Shown here piece after piece: positions 54,108-62,554 of a stretch of 64,000 nt of DNA. Both the position numbers and the translations under genes were made by a program. The DNA comes from Paraburkholderia sp. BCC1886. Lineage in GTDB: Bacteria > Pseudomonadota > Gammaproteobacteria > Burkholderiales > Burkholderiaceae. A model generated the notes under the pieces. It searched no databases, was not told the origin of the DNA, and saw only the letters and a program-made list of their open reading frames with translations. The stretch's first letter is position 1; the number at the start of each line of letters is the position of its first letter. Location of the stretch: assembly GCF_900996245.1 (NCBI RefSeq), contig NZ_CAAJGK010000074.1, positions 62,001 through 126,000 on the forward strand, given 5' to 3'.

Positions 54108-54370
54108 TTGTGGCATGTCGCGGTTCTGTTTCGCGAACGCGGCGACTACGTTTTGAAGTACATCCGCGACGCGTCGGCAAGCGACTTCGTCAGCCTGACT
54201 ATGCCCGTACGCGAAGAAGCCTGGCGGTGGCCGCGCGACCTCCACCCCTTTTTCCGGCAGAACCTGCCGGAAGGTTATCTATTGAACCTGATCCGCGAGC
54301 AATTCGGACCTTGACTGGACGGCACCGACCTGTCGCTGCTTGCCGTCGTGGGCGCGATGGGTCGCCCTCC
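54108..54370 (+). pseudogene. hipA N-terminal remnant with in-frame stop
   Basis: The frame from about 54108 (TTG) encodes YVLKYIRDASASDFVSLTMP and later FFRQNLPEGYLLNLI, which match the N-terminal domain of HipA kinases. TGA at 54312-54314 interrupts it, but the same frame continues as LDGTDLSLLAVVGAMGR, also HipA-like (usual text LDGTDLSLLAVVG). Homology stops at a terminator; the kinase domain is gone. No hipB antitoxin gene is next to it. This is a decayed toxin gene fragment. Confidence 0.75.
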
Positions 54371-54376
54371 TTCAAT

Positions 54377-54415
54377 AAAAAAGCCCGCAGCAAATGAATC
54401 GCTGCGGGCTTTTTT
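54377..54415. terminator. Bidirectional terminator downstream of allA
   Basis: AAAAAAGCCCGCAGC, loop AAATGAATC, GCTGCGGGCTTTTTT. It serves the minus-strand ureide operon and faces the hipA remnant on the other side. Confidence 0.9.
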
Positions 54416-54470
54416 CCAACGCGTTCTGATCACGGATTCCGCTCACCCCATCGAGCAACACCGGCTTACT

Positions 54471-54983
54471 TCAAACCACCGCCACCTTCATCGCCTCTTC
54501 GGTCAACCAGAGCGACTCCACCAGATCCTGCTCGTTGAGATTGAGCCCCTCACCGCCGCGATCCACCACGATAAAGTCGCTCACCTCGCCCAACGCGATC
54601 AGCGGATGGTGCCACACGCCCTTCGCGTAATTGACGCCCTGCCAGCCGCTCGTCACGAACGCGCGAATCCGTCTCGGGTCCAGCTCGCCCGCCGGCGCCA
54701 CGACCACCAGATAGGGCTTGTCGTTCAAAGGCACGAAAGCCTGGCTGCCCAGCGGATGACGCTCCAGCATCTTCACCTCGAACGGCAGCGTGCGCGGCTG
54801 GCCACGAAACAGGTTGACGAGCGTGCGGCCCTGCTCGTCGGTGACATCCACCTTCGCCAGATCGTGATAGCGGATCGTCGTGCCGAGATTGATCGGAATC
54901 TGCTTCGCGCCGTCGAGTTCGATCACGTCGCCGAACCCGGCGAACGTTTCTTTGGTCAAGGCTTCGATGGTCAGCGAGTTCAT
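54471..54983 (-). CDS. allA: Ureidoglycolate lyase
   Basis: A 170-residue cupin-like enzyme (MNSLTIEALTKETFAGFGDV; GVWHHPLIAL with the metal-binding His residues). It splits ureidoglycolate into glyoxylate and urea. ATG at 54983 overlaps the allantoicase stop by 4 bp. Last gene of the ureide operon. Confidence 0.93.
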   Translation of the reverse strand: MNSLTIEALTKETFAGFGDVIELDGAKQIPINLGTTIRYHDLAKVDVTDEQGRTLVNLFRGQPRTLPFEVKMLERHPLGSQAFVPLNDKPYLVVVAPAGELDPRRIRAFVTSGWQGVNYAKGVWHHPLIALGEVSDFIVVDRGGEGLNLNEQDLVESLWLTEEAMKVAVV

Positions 54984-55993
54984 GATACGAGCGTGCCCCA
55001 CAGGCGCAGACGCGATACGCCGCCGTCCGGAATGATGTTGAAGCGCACGTGCGTGACCGGACCGAGCGCGGCGATTTCACTTTCGAAGTAATGCTGCTTG
55101 TCCATCTGCAATTTCTGTTCGGCGAGCAGCACCGGCCAGAACATCGCCTGCGTAATCAGCGAACTGTCCGTGCCGCCCGTCACGTGCGCCGCCTGAATCG
55201 AACAGCGATCCGGATAATTGCCCTTGAAGTGCGCCGTGTCCACTTCGATCTTCTGGATCACGCCCGGCTGCGCCAGCGCGATGATCGCCCAGTCGTTGCC
55301 CGGTTCGCGACGGCGCCGCGTTTCCCAGCCGTCGCCCATGTTCACGCCGCGGCCCGGCATTAGCAGCGTCGACGCGGCGCCGAAGTGCTGGTTGTTCGCC
55401 GCGACCAGATACGCGCCGTTTTCCATCGCCGCGAGATCGAACTGTTCGCTACGGCTCGCGCCGGCCCAGTCCACTTGCGGTTGACCGTACACGCGCAAAC
55501 GCGCAATGCCGCCGTCCGGGTAGATATTCACGCGCAAGTGCGTGTAGGCGTTCGTATCGCTCACGTCGTGATAGTGGTGGCTATTGCCTTGCAACGTGGT
55601 CGACGCGACGATTTCGGTCCATTGCGTCGAACTGTTCGGCGCACCGTCCACCACGCGCGCCGCCTCGACCGAAGCCGCCGGCGGGAAGTTGCCGGTGAAG
55701 TGGCTGGTATCGAGGTCGAGCCCCTTGATAACGCCCGGCCGCGCAAGTTTCACGATGCACCAGTCGTAGCCGCTCACGCGTTTGCGACGCGTCTCCCAGC
55801 CGTCCATCCACTTGCCGTTGTTATCGTATTTGCCGGGGATGAAAACCGCCGGCTCCGGATTCAGCATGCGCTCCATCGGCGCGAAGAAATCGTCGCTGGC
55901 CTCGAGCGCCTGCGCGCCCAGACGCGGGTCCGCCAGATTCACATAGCGGCGCGTGAAATCCGGTGCGTTGGGGTCGAGAATCGGGAGTGCCAT
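54980..55993 (-). CDS. alc: Allantoicase
   Basis: A 337-residue protein with two repeated beta-sandwich halves, each with GWETRR (residues about 62-67 and 225-230) and KGxDLDTSHFTGNFP / KIEVDTAHFKGNYP. It hydrolyses allantoate to ureidoglycolate and urea. Coupled to allA by an ATGA overlap. Confidence 0.95.
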   Translation of the reverse strand: MALPILDPNAPDFTRRYVNLADPRLGAQALEASDDFFAPMERMLNPEPAVFIPGKYDNNGKWMDGWETRRKRVSGYDWCIVKLARPGVIKGLDLDTSHFTGNFPPAASVEAARVVDGAPNSSTQWTEIVASTTLQGNSHHYHDVSDTNAYTHLRVNIYPDGGIARLRVYGQPQVDWAGASRSEQFDLAAMENGAYLVAANNQHFGAASTLLMPGRGVNMGDGWETRRRREPGNDWAIIALAQPGVIQKIEVDTAHFKGNYPDRCSIQAAHVTGGTDSSLITQAMFWPVLLAEQKLQMDKQHYFESEIAALGPVTHVRFNIIPDGGVSRLRLWGTLVS

Positions 55994-56081
55994 CTTTGTA
56001 TCCTTGATAGGGGCTGCTGCTGAAAATTCGCCGCCGCATAAACGCGCACATGAACCTTCACGTGCCCATGCGGCCGGCCGT

Positions 56082-56603
56082 CTATGCGTCGATCAGGTCG
56101 TCGAGCCGCAAGCGGGCAATCCGGTAGATCTGGTCGAGGCTCGCGCGCAGTTCGTCGGCGCGGCTGTTGTTCACCCGCGCTTCGAAGTTGGCGATGATCC
56201 CGTGGCGATCGTACCCGCGCACGGCCAGAATGAACGGGAAGCCGAACTTCGCGCGATAGGCGCTATTCAGCGCGAGCAGCTTGTCGAACTCTTCCTGCGT
56301 GCATTGAGCGAGACCCGCGCCGCTTTGCTCGCGCGTGGATTCCGCCGTCAACTCGCCGCTCACCGCGGCTTTGCCGGCCAGTTCCGGGTGAGCGTTGATC
56401 AGGTTCAACTGTCTGGCTTCGCCCGCCGTTTCGACGATGTTCGACATCTTGCTGTGCAGCTCGGCGATGCTGCCGAACGGCCGCTGCGTCGCGGCGATTT
56501 CCGCGACCCACGGCGAGTGCTCGAAAATGCCCGACAGCGTTGCGACGAACGCGTCGGTCGAGAGGCTGTTGAGTTGATCCAGAGTGTATTGCATCGCCTT
56601 CAT
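56082..56603 (-). CDS. uraD: OHCU decarboxylase
   Basis: A 173-residue helical protein. Family motifs: FEHSPWVAE, INAHPELAGK with the catalytic His, and FGFPFILAVRG. It converts OHCU to S-allantoin. ATG at 56603 overlaps the puuE stop by 4 bp; the upstream in-frame codons lie inside puuE. Confidence 0.94.
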   Translation of the reverse strand: MKAMQYTLDQLNSLSTDAFVATLSGIFEHSPWVAEIAATQRPFGSIAELHSKMSNIVETAGEARQLNLINAHPELAGKAAVSGELTAESTREQSGAGLAQCTQEEFDKLLALNSAYRAKFGFPFILAVRGYDRHGIIANFEARVNNSRADELRASLDQIYRIARLRLDDLIDA

Positions 56604-57550
56604 GCGGCCGTCCCGCGGTGGTTTTGCTGGTAGGGGTGATGTTCGCGCCAGTGACGCGCGATATCGACGCGCCGCGTCACCCAGACGCGATCGTGCTGTT
56701 CGATATGGTCGAGAAAACGTTGCAGCGCGCGGAATCGCCCAGGCCGGCCGAGCAGCCGGCAATGCATGCCGATGGACAGCATTTTCGGTGCTTCGTCGCC
56801 TTCTTCGTACAGGACGTCGAAAGCGTCGCGCAGATAGGTGAAGAAATGATCAGCGGTATTGAAACCTTGCGGGCTCGCAAAGCGCATGTCGTTGGTGTCG
56901 AGCGTGTACGGCACGATCAGTTGCGGCGAGTTCGCGCCGCCCGTGACTTCGACATCCATCCAGAACGGCAGGTCGTCGCCGTAGTAATCCGAGTCGTACA
57001 GAAAGCCGCCGTATTCCGCGACCAGCCGATGCGTATTGGGGCTGTCGCGGCCCGTGTACCAGCCGAGCGGCCGCTCGCCGGTGACGCGTTCGATCGCCTC
57101 CATGCCGAGCCGCATATGCTCGGCCTCTTTTTCCGGCGACACGTCCTGATAGTGAATCCAGCGATAGCCGTGACACGCGATTTCATGACCGAGTTCGACG
57201 AAGGCGCGAGCCAGTTCCGGATGCCGCTCGATGGCCATGCCGACGCCGAACACGGTGAGCGGCAGGCCGCGCTTTTCGAACTCGCGCAGAATGCGCCAGA
57301 CACCGGCGCGCGACCCGTATTCGTAGATCGATTCCATGCTCATGTGTCGCGCCGGATAAGCCGCGGCGCCGACGATTTCGGAAAGAAACTGCTCCGAGCC
57401 CGGGTCCCCGTGCAGCACGCAGTTTTCACCGCCCTCTTCGTAATTCAGCACGAATTGCACCGCGACCCGCGCTCGCCCCGGCCAGTTCGCCTGCACGGGG
57501 TGGCGGCCGTAGCCGATCAGATCGCGTGGGTAGTTCGAGTCGAGTGGCAT
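56600..57550 (-). CDS. puuE: Allantoinase PuuE (polysaccharide deacetylase fold)
   Basis: A 316-residue enzyme starting at MPLDSNYPRDLIGYG, the typical PuuE start. It resembles polysaccharide deacetylases (GHEIACHGYRW, TGRDSPNTHRL) and hydrolyses allantoin to allantoate without the usual dimetal amidohydrolase site. Coupled to uraD by overlap. Upstream, 159 bp separate it from the racemase gene. Confidence 0.93.
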   Translation of the reverse strand: MPLDSNYPRDLIGYGRHPVQANWPGRARVAVQFVLNYEEGGENCVLHGDPGSEQFLSEIVGAAAYPARHMSMESIYEYGSRAGVWRILREFEKRGLPLTVFGVGMAIERHPELARAFVELGHEIACHGYRWIHYQDVSPEKEAEHMRLGMEAIERVTGERPLGWYTGRDSPNTHRLVAEYGGFLYDSDYYGDDLPFWMDVEVTGGANSPQLIVPYTLDTNDMRFASPQGFNTADHFFTYLRDAFDVLYEEGDEAPKMLSIGMHCRLLGRPGRFRALQRFLDHIEQHDRVWVTRRVDIARHWREHHPYQQNHRGTAA

Positions 57551-57709
57551 GGTTTGGCGGATGCGTGGTGACGGGATGAAGACGCTGCCCGAACCGGTTT
57601 GAAAGCCGCGCCGGGCAGCGTGGCGGGAGGCCTGTGCGGCCCCCGCCGAGTGGAGCAAGTGTAGCGAAAAGGTTCCGGTGCGCCCATATAGCCCGGCAGA
57701 TAATGCGTG

Positions 57710-58573
57710 TCAGAGCGAATGTATGTGCGGCGTGGCTCCGCTGGCGTTTACCCCGACGGCGGCGTCCGGGCTCGCGGCGGCGTCGGCCCCGGTGACGGGG
57801 CTTACCGCGCGTCGTGGCGGCAACGGGTTCACGTCCGCGCCGTTCGGACTGAAGCTTTCCAACGCGCCGTCGTAGCGCTTCGCCAGCGGCCTTGCGTAGT
57901 CGCCGCGCTTGGCCGTCGCGAGCCGCAGCGAGACCAGCGCTTCGGTCCATTTGAGCGCGGCCGTCACGCCTTCGATCACCGGTGCGCCCAGCGCGTCTTC
58001 GATCTCCGCGCACAACTCCGCCATGCCCGCACAACCGAGCACGATCGCGTCCGAGCCGTCCTCGGCCAGCGCGCGACGACACTCGTCGAGAATGATGCGG
58101 CGCGCCGCCGAGCCCGGTTTGTCGAGATCGAGCACCGCGACGTCGGTGGCTCGCACGTTGCGGCAGAACTGCTTCATGCCATAGCGCTCGGCGAGATGCC
58201 AGGCCATGCCGCAGGTGCGCGCCAGTGTCGTGACCACGGAGAAACCCGGCGCCAGCACGCTCGCCGCGTGCATCGCCGCTTCCGCGATGCCGATCACCGG
58301 CCCGCGCGCCAGCTCGCGCGCCGCGTATAGACCGGGATCGCCGAAACACGCGATCACGTAACCGTCGCAGCCGTCGCGCTCGCCGGCGATCACCTCGGCG
58401 AGCAAACCCGGCGTGGCCAGCGCTTCGTCGTAATAGCCTTCGATAGACGGCGGCCCCATGCCCGGATTGACCGCGATCACTTCGGTGCCGGGCGACGCCA
58501 CCTCGCGCGCGCAGCGGCCCATCGCGTCGGTCATGCGTTGCGTCGTATTCGGATTGATCAGTTTGATGCGCAT
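57710..58573 (-). CDS. Asp/Glu/hydantoin racemase family, allantoin racemase candidate
   Basis: A 287-residue protein from MRIKLINPNT (58573; GAAGGAG before it). Two catalytic cysteines of the family are seen in IACFGDPG and VLGCAGM. Such enzymes racemise hydantoins and, as HpxA, allantoin, so that both enantiomers enter the pathway. The C-terminal 40 residues are Pro/Ala-rich and extra. It follows the permease by 32 bp. Confidence 0.86.
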   Translation of the reverse strand: MRIKLINPNTTQRMTDAMGRCAREVASPGTEVIAVNPGMGPPSIEGYYDEALATPGLLAEVIAGERDGCDGYVIACFGDPGLYAARELARGPVIGIAEAAMHAASVLAPGFSVVTTLARTCGMAWHLAERYGMKQFCRNVRATDVAVLDLDKPGSAARRIILDECRRALAEDGSDAIVLGCAGMAELCAEIEDALGAPVIEGVTAALKWTEALVSLRLATAKRGDYARPLAKRYDGALESFSPNGADVNPLPPRRAVSPVTGADAAASPDAAVGVNASGATPHIHSL

Positions 58574-58605
58574 GGCAACTCCTTCTGTATTGCTCGAGTG
58601 CTGAC

Positions 58606-60090
58606 TCAGCGTGCAAGCAGGCGATAGAACAGCGCGCCCAGGCCCGCACCGATAAACCACGAGAAATTGGCCATCCCGTCGAGCGACGGCACCATCACGC
58701 AGATCACCGCGATGATCGCCGCCGGCAACAGCGCGGCCACCGCGCGGTAATTGACGCCGTTGCGGTACCAGTACGAACCGGTCGGCGCCATCGTGTACAA
58801 GTCGTCGAGCACGATCTTCTGGCGTTTCACGAGGTAGTAGTCGACGATCAGCACGCCGTACAACGGTCCGATAAAGCTGCCCAGTACGTCGAGCGTGTAG
58901 TGAATGACGGCCGGGTTATTGAACAGATTCCACGGCGTGATGAAAATCGACGCGACCGCTGCGAGCATGCCGCCCGCGCGCCAGCTGATCAGACGCGGCG
59001 CGACGTTCGAAAAGTCGAAAGCCGGCGAGACGAAGTTCGCCACGATGTTGATGCCGATGGTCGCGATCGTGAAGGTCAGCGCGCCGAGTATCACCGCGGT
59101 CGGATAGTCGATGCGGCCCACGGTTTCGACCGGGTCGGTGATTAACTGGCCGAACACCGGCAGCGTGGCCGCGGTCGTCACCACCGTGACCAGCGAGAAA
59201 GCCAGGAAGTTGACCGGCAAGCCCCAGAAGTTACCGCGACGAACGCTCGCGAAGCTTTTGCCATAGCGGGAGAAATCGCCGAAATTGAGCATCGGCCCGG
59301 AGAAATACGACACCACCAGCGAGGTCGCGGTGATCATCACCGGGACCACTTCCATGCCGTGATATTTGACGCCGCCCAGATTGATGCCGATGTTGCGCCA
59401 GCCCGCGCGATACACCATGTAGCCCGCGAGGATGAACATCACCACGTACACGGCGGGGCCCGCAAAATCGATGAACTTCTTGATGGTTTCCATGCCGTGC
59501 CAGAACACCAGCGCCTGCAGCACCCACAGCAGCATGAAGCCGGCCCAGCCGAGCGTCGACAGGCCCATGAAGCCGTGATGATGAACATCCGCGTAAGGCA
59601 GGAGTTGCGGCACGAACTTGAGCACCACGATAACCAGCGCGCTGGATGCGAGATAGGTCTGGATGCCGTACCACGCGACTGCGATCAGGCCGCGAATTAC
59701 CGCGGGAAGATTGGCGCCCAGCACGCCGAACGTCGCGCGGCACGCGACCGGATAGGGCACGCCGTGGGTCTGGCTAGGCTTCGCGATCAGATTGCACAAC
59801 CCGTTGACGATGCCGATACCGACCAGCAGCGCGACCAGCACTTGCCAGCTCGTCAGACCGAGCGCGAACAGACTGCCTGCGAACACGTAGCCGCCGACGC
59901 TGTGCACGTCCGACATCCAGAACGCGAAGATGTTGTAGGCGCCCCAGGTTTGATGGCGTAGCGGCGCCAGGTCCTCGTTGCAAAGGCGGTCGCTGTAACC
60001 GGCGGGTATCGACGGGTCGTTGGAGCCGCCGTCTTCGTTGCCGTAGGGCGGAATCGTCGAGCTACCGGGCGCTGCACTGAACTGAGCCAT
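58606..60090 (-). CDS. NCS1-family permease (allantoin/uracil/hydantoin type)
   Basis: A 494-residue transporter with twelve helices. NCS1 features: NEDLAPLRHQTWGAYNIFAF, GVPYPVACRATFGVLGA, and YDWC-like interior segments. In this operon it most likely imports allantoin or a related ureide with a cation. The start ATG at 60090 has AAGGAGG 6 bp upstream. A small hairpin lies just before the ribosome site. Confidence 0.9.
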   Translation of the reverse strand: MAQFSAAPGSSTIPPYGNEDGGSNDPSIPAGYSDRLCNEDLAPLRHQTWGAYNIFAFWMSDVHSVGGYVFAGSLFALGLTSWQVLVALLVGIGIVNGLCNLIAKPSQTHGVPYPVACRATFGVLGANLPAVIRGLIAVAWYGIQTYLASSALVIVVLKFVPQLLPYADVHHHGFMGLSTLGWAGFMLLWVLQALVFWHGMETIKKFIDFAGPAVYVVMFILAGYMVYRAGWRNIGINLGGVKYHGMEVVPVMITATSLVVSYFSGPMLNFGDFSRYGKSFASVRRGNFWGLPVNFLAFSLVTVVTTAATLPVFGQLITDPVETVGRIDYPTAVILGALTFTIATIGINIVANFVSPAFDFSNVAPRLISWRAGGMLAAVASIFITPWNLFNNPAVIHYTLDVLGSFIGPLYGVLIVDYYLVKRQKIVLDDLYTMAPTGSYWYRNGVNYRAVAALLPAAIIAVICVMVPSLDGMANFSWFIGAGLGALFYRLLAR

Positions 60091-60111
60091 GAATCCTCCT
60101 TGAGATAGGAA

Positions 60112-60131
60112 CCTTCGGTTGCTACCGAAGG
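60112..60131 (-). promoter_or_regulatory. Hairpin in the permease 5' leader
   Basis: CCTTCGGT, 4-nt loop, ACCGAAGG: a perfect 8-bp stem ending about 10 bp upstream of the AGGAGG ribosome site of the permease. It may stabilise the message or modulate translation. Confidence 0.5.
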
Positions 60132-60216
60132 ACGTTGCATCGGCCAGGTCGGTCGGCCTCGCATCGCCGCGTGGTCCGCCGATTCAGCCGTGCCGCAGAT
60201 GTCTCCGTACTGGGTT

Positions 60217-60240
60217 GACTGCCAGTCTGTATTGGCAGTC
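60217..60240. promoter_or_regulatory. Palindrome in the ureide operon promoter region
   Basis: GACTGCCA-N8-TGGCAGTC, flanked by a direct pair CGTACTGGG/CGTACTGCC. It lies about 130 bp upstream of the permease start. Candidate operator of unknown owner; it does not match the TTGTCAACAAT sites at the GntR gene. Confidence 0.5.
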
Positions 60241-60307
60241 GAACGTACTGCCCGTTGCTGCGGATTCCGGGCGATGGGTGCTTCGTAGGTGGCGCTGTTA
60301 CAGGGGG

Positions 60308-60381
60308 CTTTATTGCTTTATTGCTTTCTTGCTTTATTGCTTTATTGCTTTCTTGCAAACGTGCGGACGTGCGGACGTGCG
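60308..60381. repeat. 8-bp tandem array CTTTATTG/CTTTCTTG and CGGACGTG
   Basis: Six 8-bp units at 60308-60355 in the order CTTTATTG, CTTTATTG, CTTTCTTG, repeated once (a 24-bp period). It is followed at once by an 8-bp-period CGGACGTG block to 60381. The unit change at constant period looks like slippage growth with drift. Confidence 0.85.
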
Positions 60382-60546
60382 TCAGCCGGCTGCGCTTAGG
60401 TCGAGTCGCGCTGCCAGGCTTTGTTCTTCGGGTTGATTCAGCTCAGCTTCAATTGCCGCTTAAGTTGCACTTTCAGTTTCGGTGCAGGTTCGGTATGGCC
60501 AGACAACGGTTTCGACACGCGGACCGGCCGCTTGCATCGGATTGCG

Positions 60547-61287
60547 TCAGCCTGCTGCGGACTTCTTTTTGCGGACTGCCGGTGGCGCGGCGTTGAGCGC
60601 GCCGAACACTTCATGCAGATCCGCTGCCCCGCGCACCGGGCGCTCCAGCATCTTCAACTCGACGCTTTGCAAATGGCGCGACATGAGTGCCGCGGCCTCT
60701 TTGGCGTCGCCGGCGTCGAGCGCGGCGAGAATCGCTTCGTGATCTTCAAACGAACAAGGGCTGCGTCCCAGCGATTCGTACAACGCGGATATCAGCGTGG
60801 AGCGCGCGACCAGTCCGCCCAGACAGTCGCATAGCACCGTGTTGCCGGTGAGACCGGCCAGTTCGGTGTGGAACTCACCCGATAGGCGAATCCACGCCGG
60901 AAAATCGCGCGATTCGAACGCTTTGCGTTCGCGGCCGATCATGCTGCCGATGGATTTCAAGCGTCGCATGCCGTGTCCGCTGCAGATTTTTTCGACGACG
61001 GCCAACTCGATGATGCGGCGCATTTCGAACACTTCGTGGACTTCCTGCAACGACGGGCTCGCGACGAACGCGCCGCGATTCGGCTCGAGGTCGACGAGGC
61101 GGTCAGTCGCCAGTTGCGCGAGTGCCTGGCGGATCGGCCCCCGCTTGACACCGAACACTTCGCAAAGCTGCGCCTCGGTCAGTTTCGCGCCCGGCGCGAG
61201 TCGATGCTCGAGGATCGCAGCGCGGATGCGCTCGGCGATCGCTTCGGGTTTCGAACTGATATCGGTGACGAAATGGGCGTCGGTCAT
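60547..61287 (-). CDS. GntR/FadR-type regulator (FCD domain)
   Basis: A 246-residue regulator. N-terminal winged helix (EAIAERIRAAILEHRLAPGA, EVFGVKRGPIRQALAQLATD) and a C-terminal all-helical FCD domain with metal-ligand-like D/H residues (SGEFHTELAG, FEDHEAILAA). It is beside the ureide operon and is the probable local regulator. Two TTGTCAACAAT sites upstream suggest autoregulation. Confidence 0.87.
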   Translation of the reverse strand: MTDAHFVTDISSKPEAIAERIRAAILEHRLAPGAKLTEAQLCEVFGVKRGPIRQALAQLATDRLVDLEPNRGAFVASPSLQEVHEVFEMRRIIELAVVEKICSGHGMRRLKSIGSMIGRERKAFESRDFPAWIRLSGEFHTELAGLTGNTVLCDCLGGLVARSTLISALYESLGRSPCSFEDHEAILAALDAGDAKEAAALMSRHLQSVELKMLERPVRGAADLHEVFGALNAAPPAVRKKKSAAG

Positions 61288-61331
61288 GATGTGCGCTTTG
61301 ATATGTCGGCAATCTTAAAATGGACATAAAG

Positions 61332-61343
61332 ATTGTCAACAAT
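61332..61343. promoter_or_regulatory. Candidate GntR operator 1
   Basis: ATTGT-CA-ACAAT, a 12-bp palindrome 45 bp before the GntR start; the core TTGTCAACAAT recurs at 61475-61485. Confidence 0.6.
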
Positions 61344-61474
61344 TTATTGGGTGGGTTTGGAGATATGAGGCCGTTGGAAGGCGCAGAGGGATGGTGGATG
61401 TGGGTTTCAGGCGCTGCCAGGCATTACCCTAGGCCAAGATGTAAATCACGCACCTCGCTTTTTGTCAGCATATT

Positions 61475-61485
61475 TTGTCAACAAT
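61475..61485. promoter_or_regulatory. Candidate GntR operator 2
   Basis: TTGTCAACAAT, identical to the core of site 1, about 142 bp away. Together they would allow looping or autorepression. Confidence 0.55.
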
Positions 61486-61609
61486 CGTAAGTGGCGTGAA
61501 TCGGCCTGAGGGTTTGCCAACGCCGTTGAAAACCGGCGGTTAGTTGCGTTTTTGAATGTAGAAATAGCGGACGAGGGTCCGCTTCTCTCTCTGTCGGTTT
61601 TTCTATCGG

Positions 61610-62536
61610 TCAGCGCAGATAGGGATAGTTCGACAAAGCGAGCGTGAATCCATTTGCATCGGCAACCAGGCGCGCGTCCGCGCCGACCGGCAGCGTGAGC
61701 TTGTCGGCGATATGGCCGAACTGCAGCCCCGTAATCACCGGAATCCCGGCTACCGCCCTCACCTGCTCGACGACGGCACGCACGTCGAAACCGTTGTCGT
61801 AATCGTAGGATTTGCCGCCCGACAGATCGCCGATCACCAGCGCCTGTTGCTGCGCGAGAATGCCCGACAAATGCAACTGATAAAGCATCCGCTCGATACG
61901 AAAGGGTTGTTCGTTGATATCTTCGATGAACAGGATGCCGCCCTGAACCGGCGGCATATAGGGTGTGCCGATCAGCCCCGTTAGGACCGCGAGGTTACCG
62001 CCCCATAACATGCCGGAGACGTCGACCGTGTGCGCCTGCGGCGTCTTGCTCGTAATCGTGATGCTCGGGTTGGTCAGCGTGGACCAGAAGTGCCGCATCG
62101 TGAATTCGCTGATCGGATCGGCGCCGAAGTCGCTCATCAGCATGGGGCCGGCAAAAGTTTTCACGGCCGCCCGTGCAAGCAAGGCCAGTTGGACCGCGGT
62201 GAAGTCGCTGTGCCCGACCAGCGCGACCGGATTGTCGGCCAGACGCCGCTGCAAACCCTCGTAGTCGAGCCCATGCAGAATGCGCCCTGCCCCATAGCCG
62301 CCGCGCACGGCCAGTACGATATCCGGCAATTCGCGCGAGGAATCGGCGAGACGGTTCAGATCGGCGGCACGCTCGCCGTCCGTTCCGGCAAAGCGCTGAT
62401 ACCGACGCTTTGCGGATTCCGCACCCTCGACGCGATGCCCGTGCGTATGCAGACGATGCAGCGCCCGCTGCAGAATTTCCGGATCATGCGGATAGCCGGA
62501 CGGCGCAATCAGTTCGATGGTGCGGGGGACGATCAT
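61610..62536 (-). CDS. ldcA: LD-carboxypeptidase
   Basis: A 308-residue serine peptidase of family S66. Nucleophile Ser in GHSDF, and the Glu and His of the triad in EDINE and GHIADK. It removes the terminal D-Ala from tetrapeptide stems in murein recycling in the cytoplasm. It follows tadA by 18 bp. Confidence 0.93.
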   Translation of the reverse strand: MIVPRTIELIAPSGYPHDPEILQRALHRLHTHGHRVEGAESAKRRYQRFAGTDGERAADLNRLADSSRELPDIVLAVRGGYGAGRILHGLDYEGLQRRLADNPVALVGHSDFTAVQLALLARAAVKTFAGPMLMSDFGADPISEFTMRHFWSTLTNPSITITSKTPQAHTVDVSGMLWGGNLAVLTGLIGTPYMPPVQGGILFIEDINEQPFRIERMLYQLHLSGILAQQQALVIGDLSGGKSYDYDNGFDVRAVVEQVRAVAGIPVITGLQFGHIADKLTLPVGADARLVADANGFTLALSNYPYLR

Positions 62537-62554
62537 GGGCGAGTCTTCGGTTCG

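Larger units (their letters stand above)
60091..60546. other. Gap between ureide operon and GntR gene
   Basis: A 456-bp gap. It holds the leader hairpin at 60112-60131, a palindrome at 60217-60240 and the 8-bp tandem array at 60308-60381. No gene is recognised; the repeats argue for regulatory or non-coding DNA. Confidence 0.5.
61288..61609. other. Leader between GntR gene and ldcA
   Basis: A 322-bp AT-richer gap. It contains the two TTGTCAACAAT copies; otherwise I see no gene or terminator. Confidence 0.4.
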
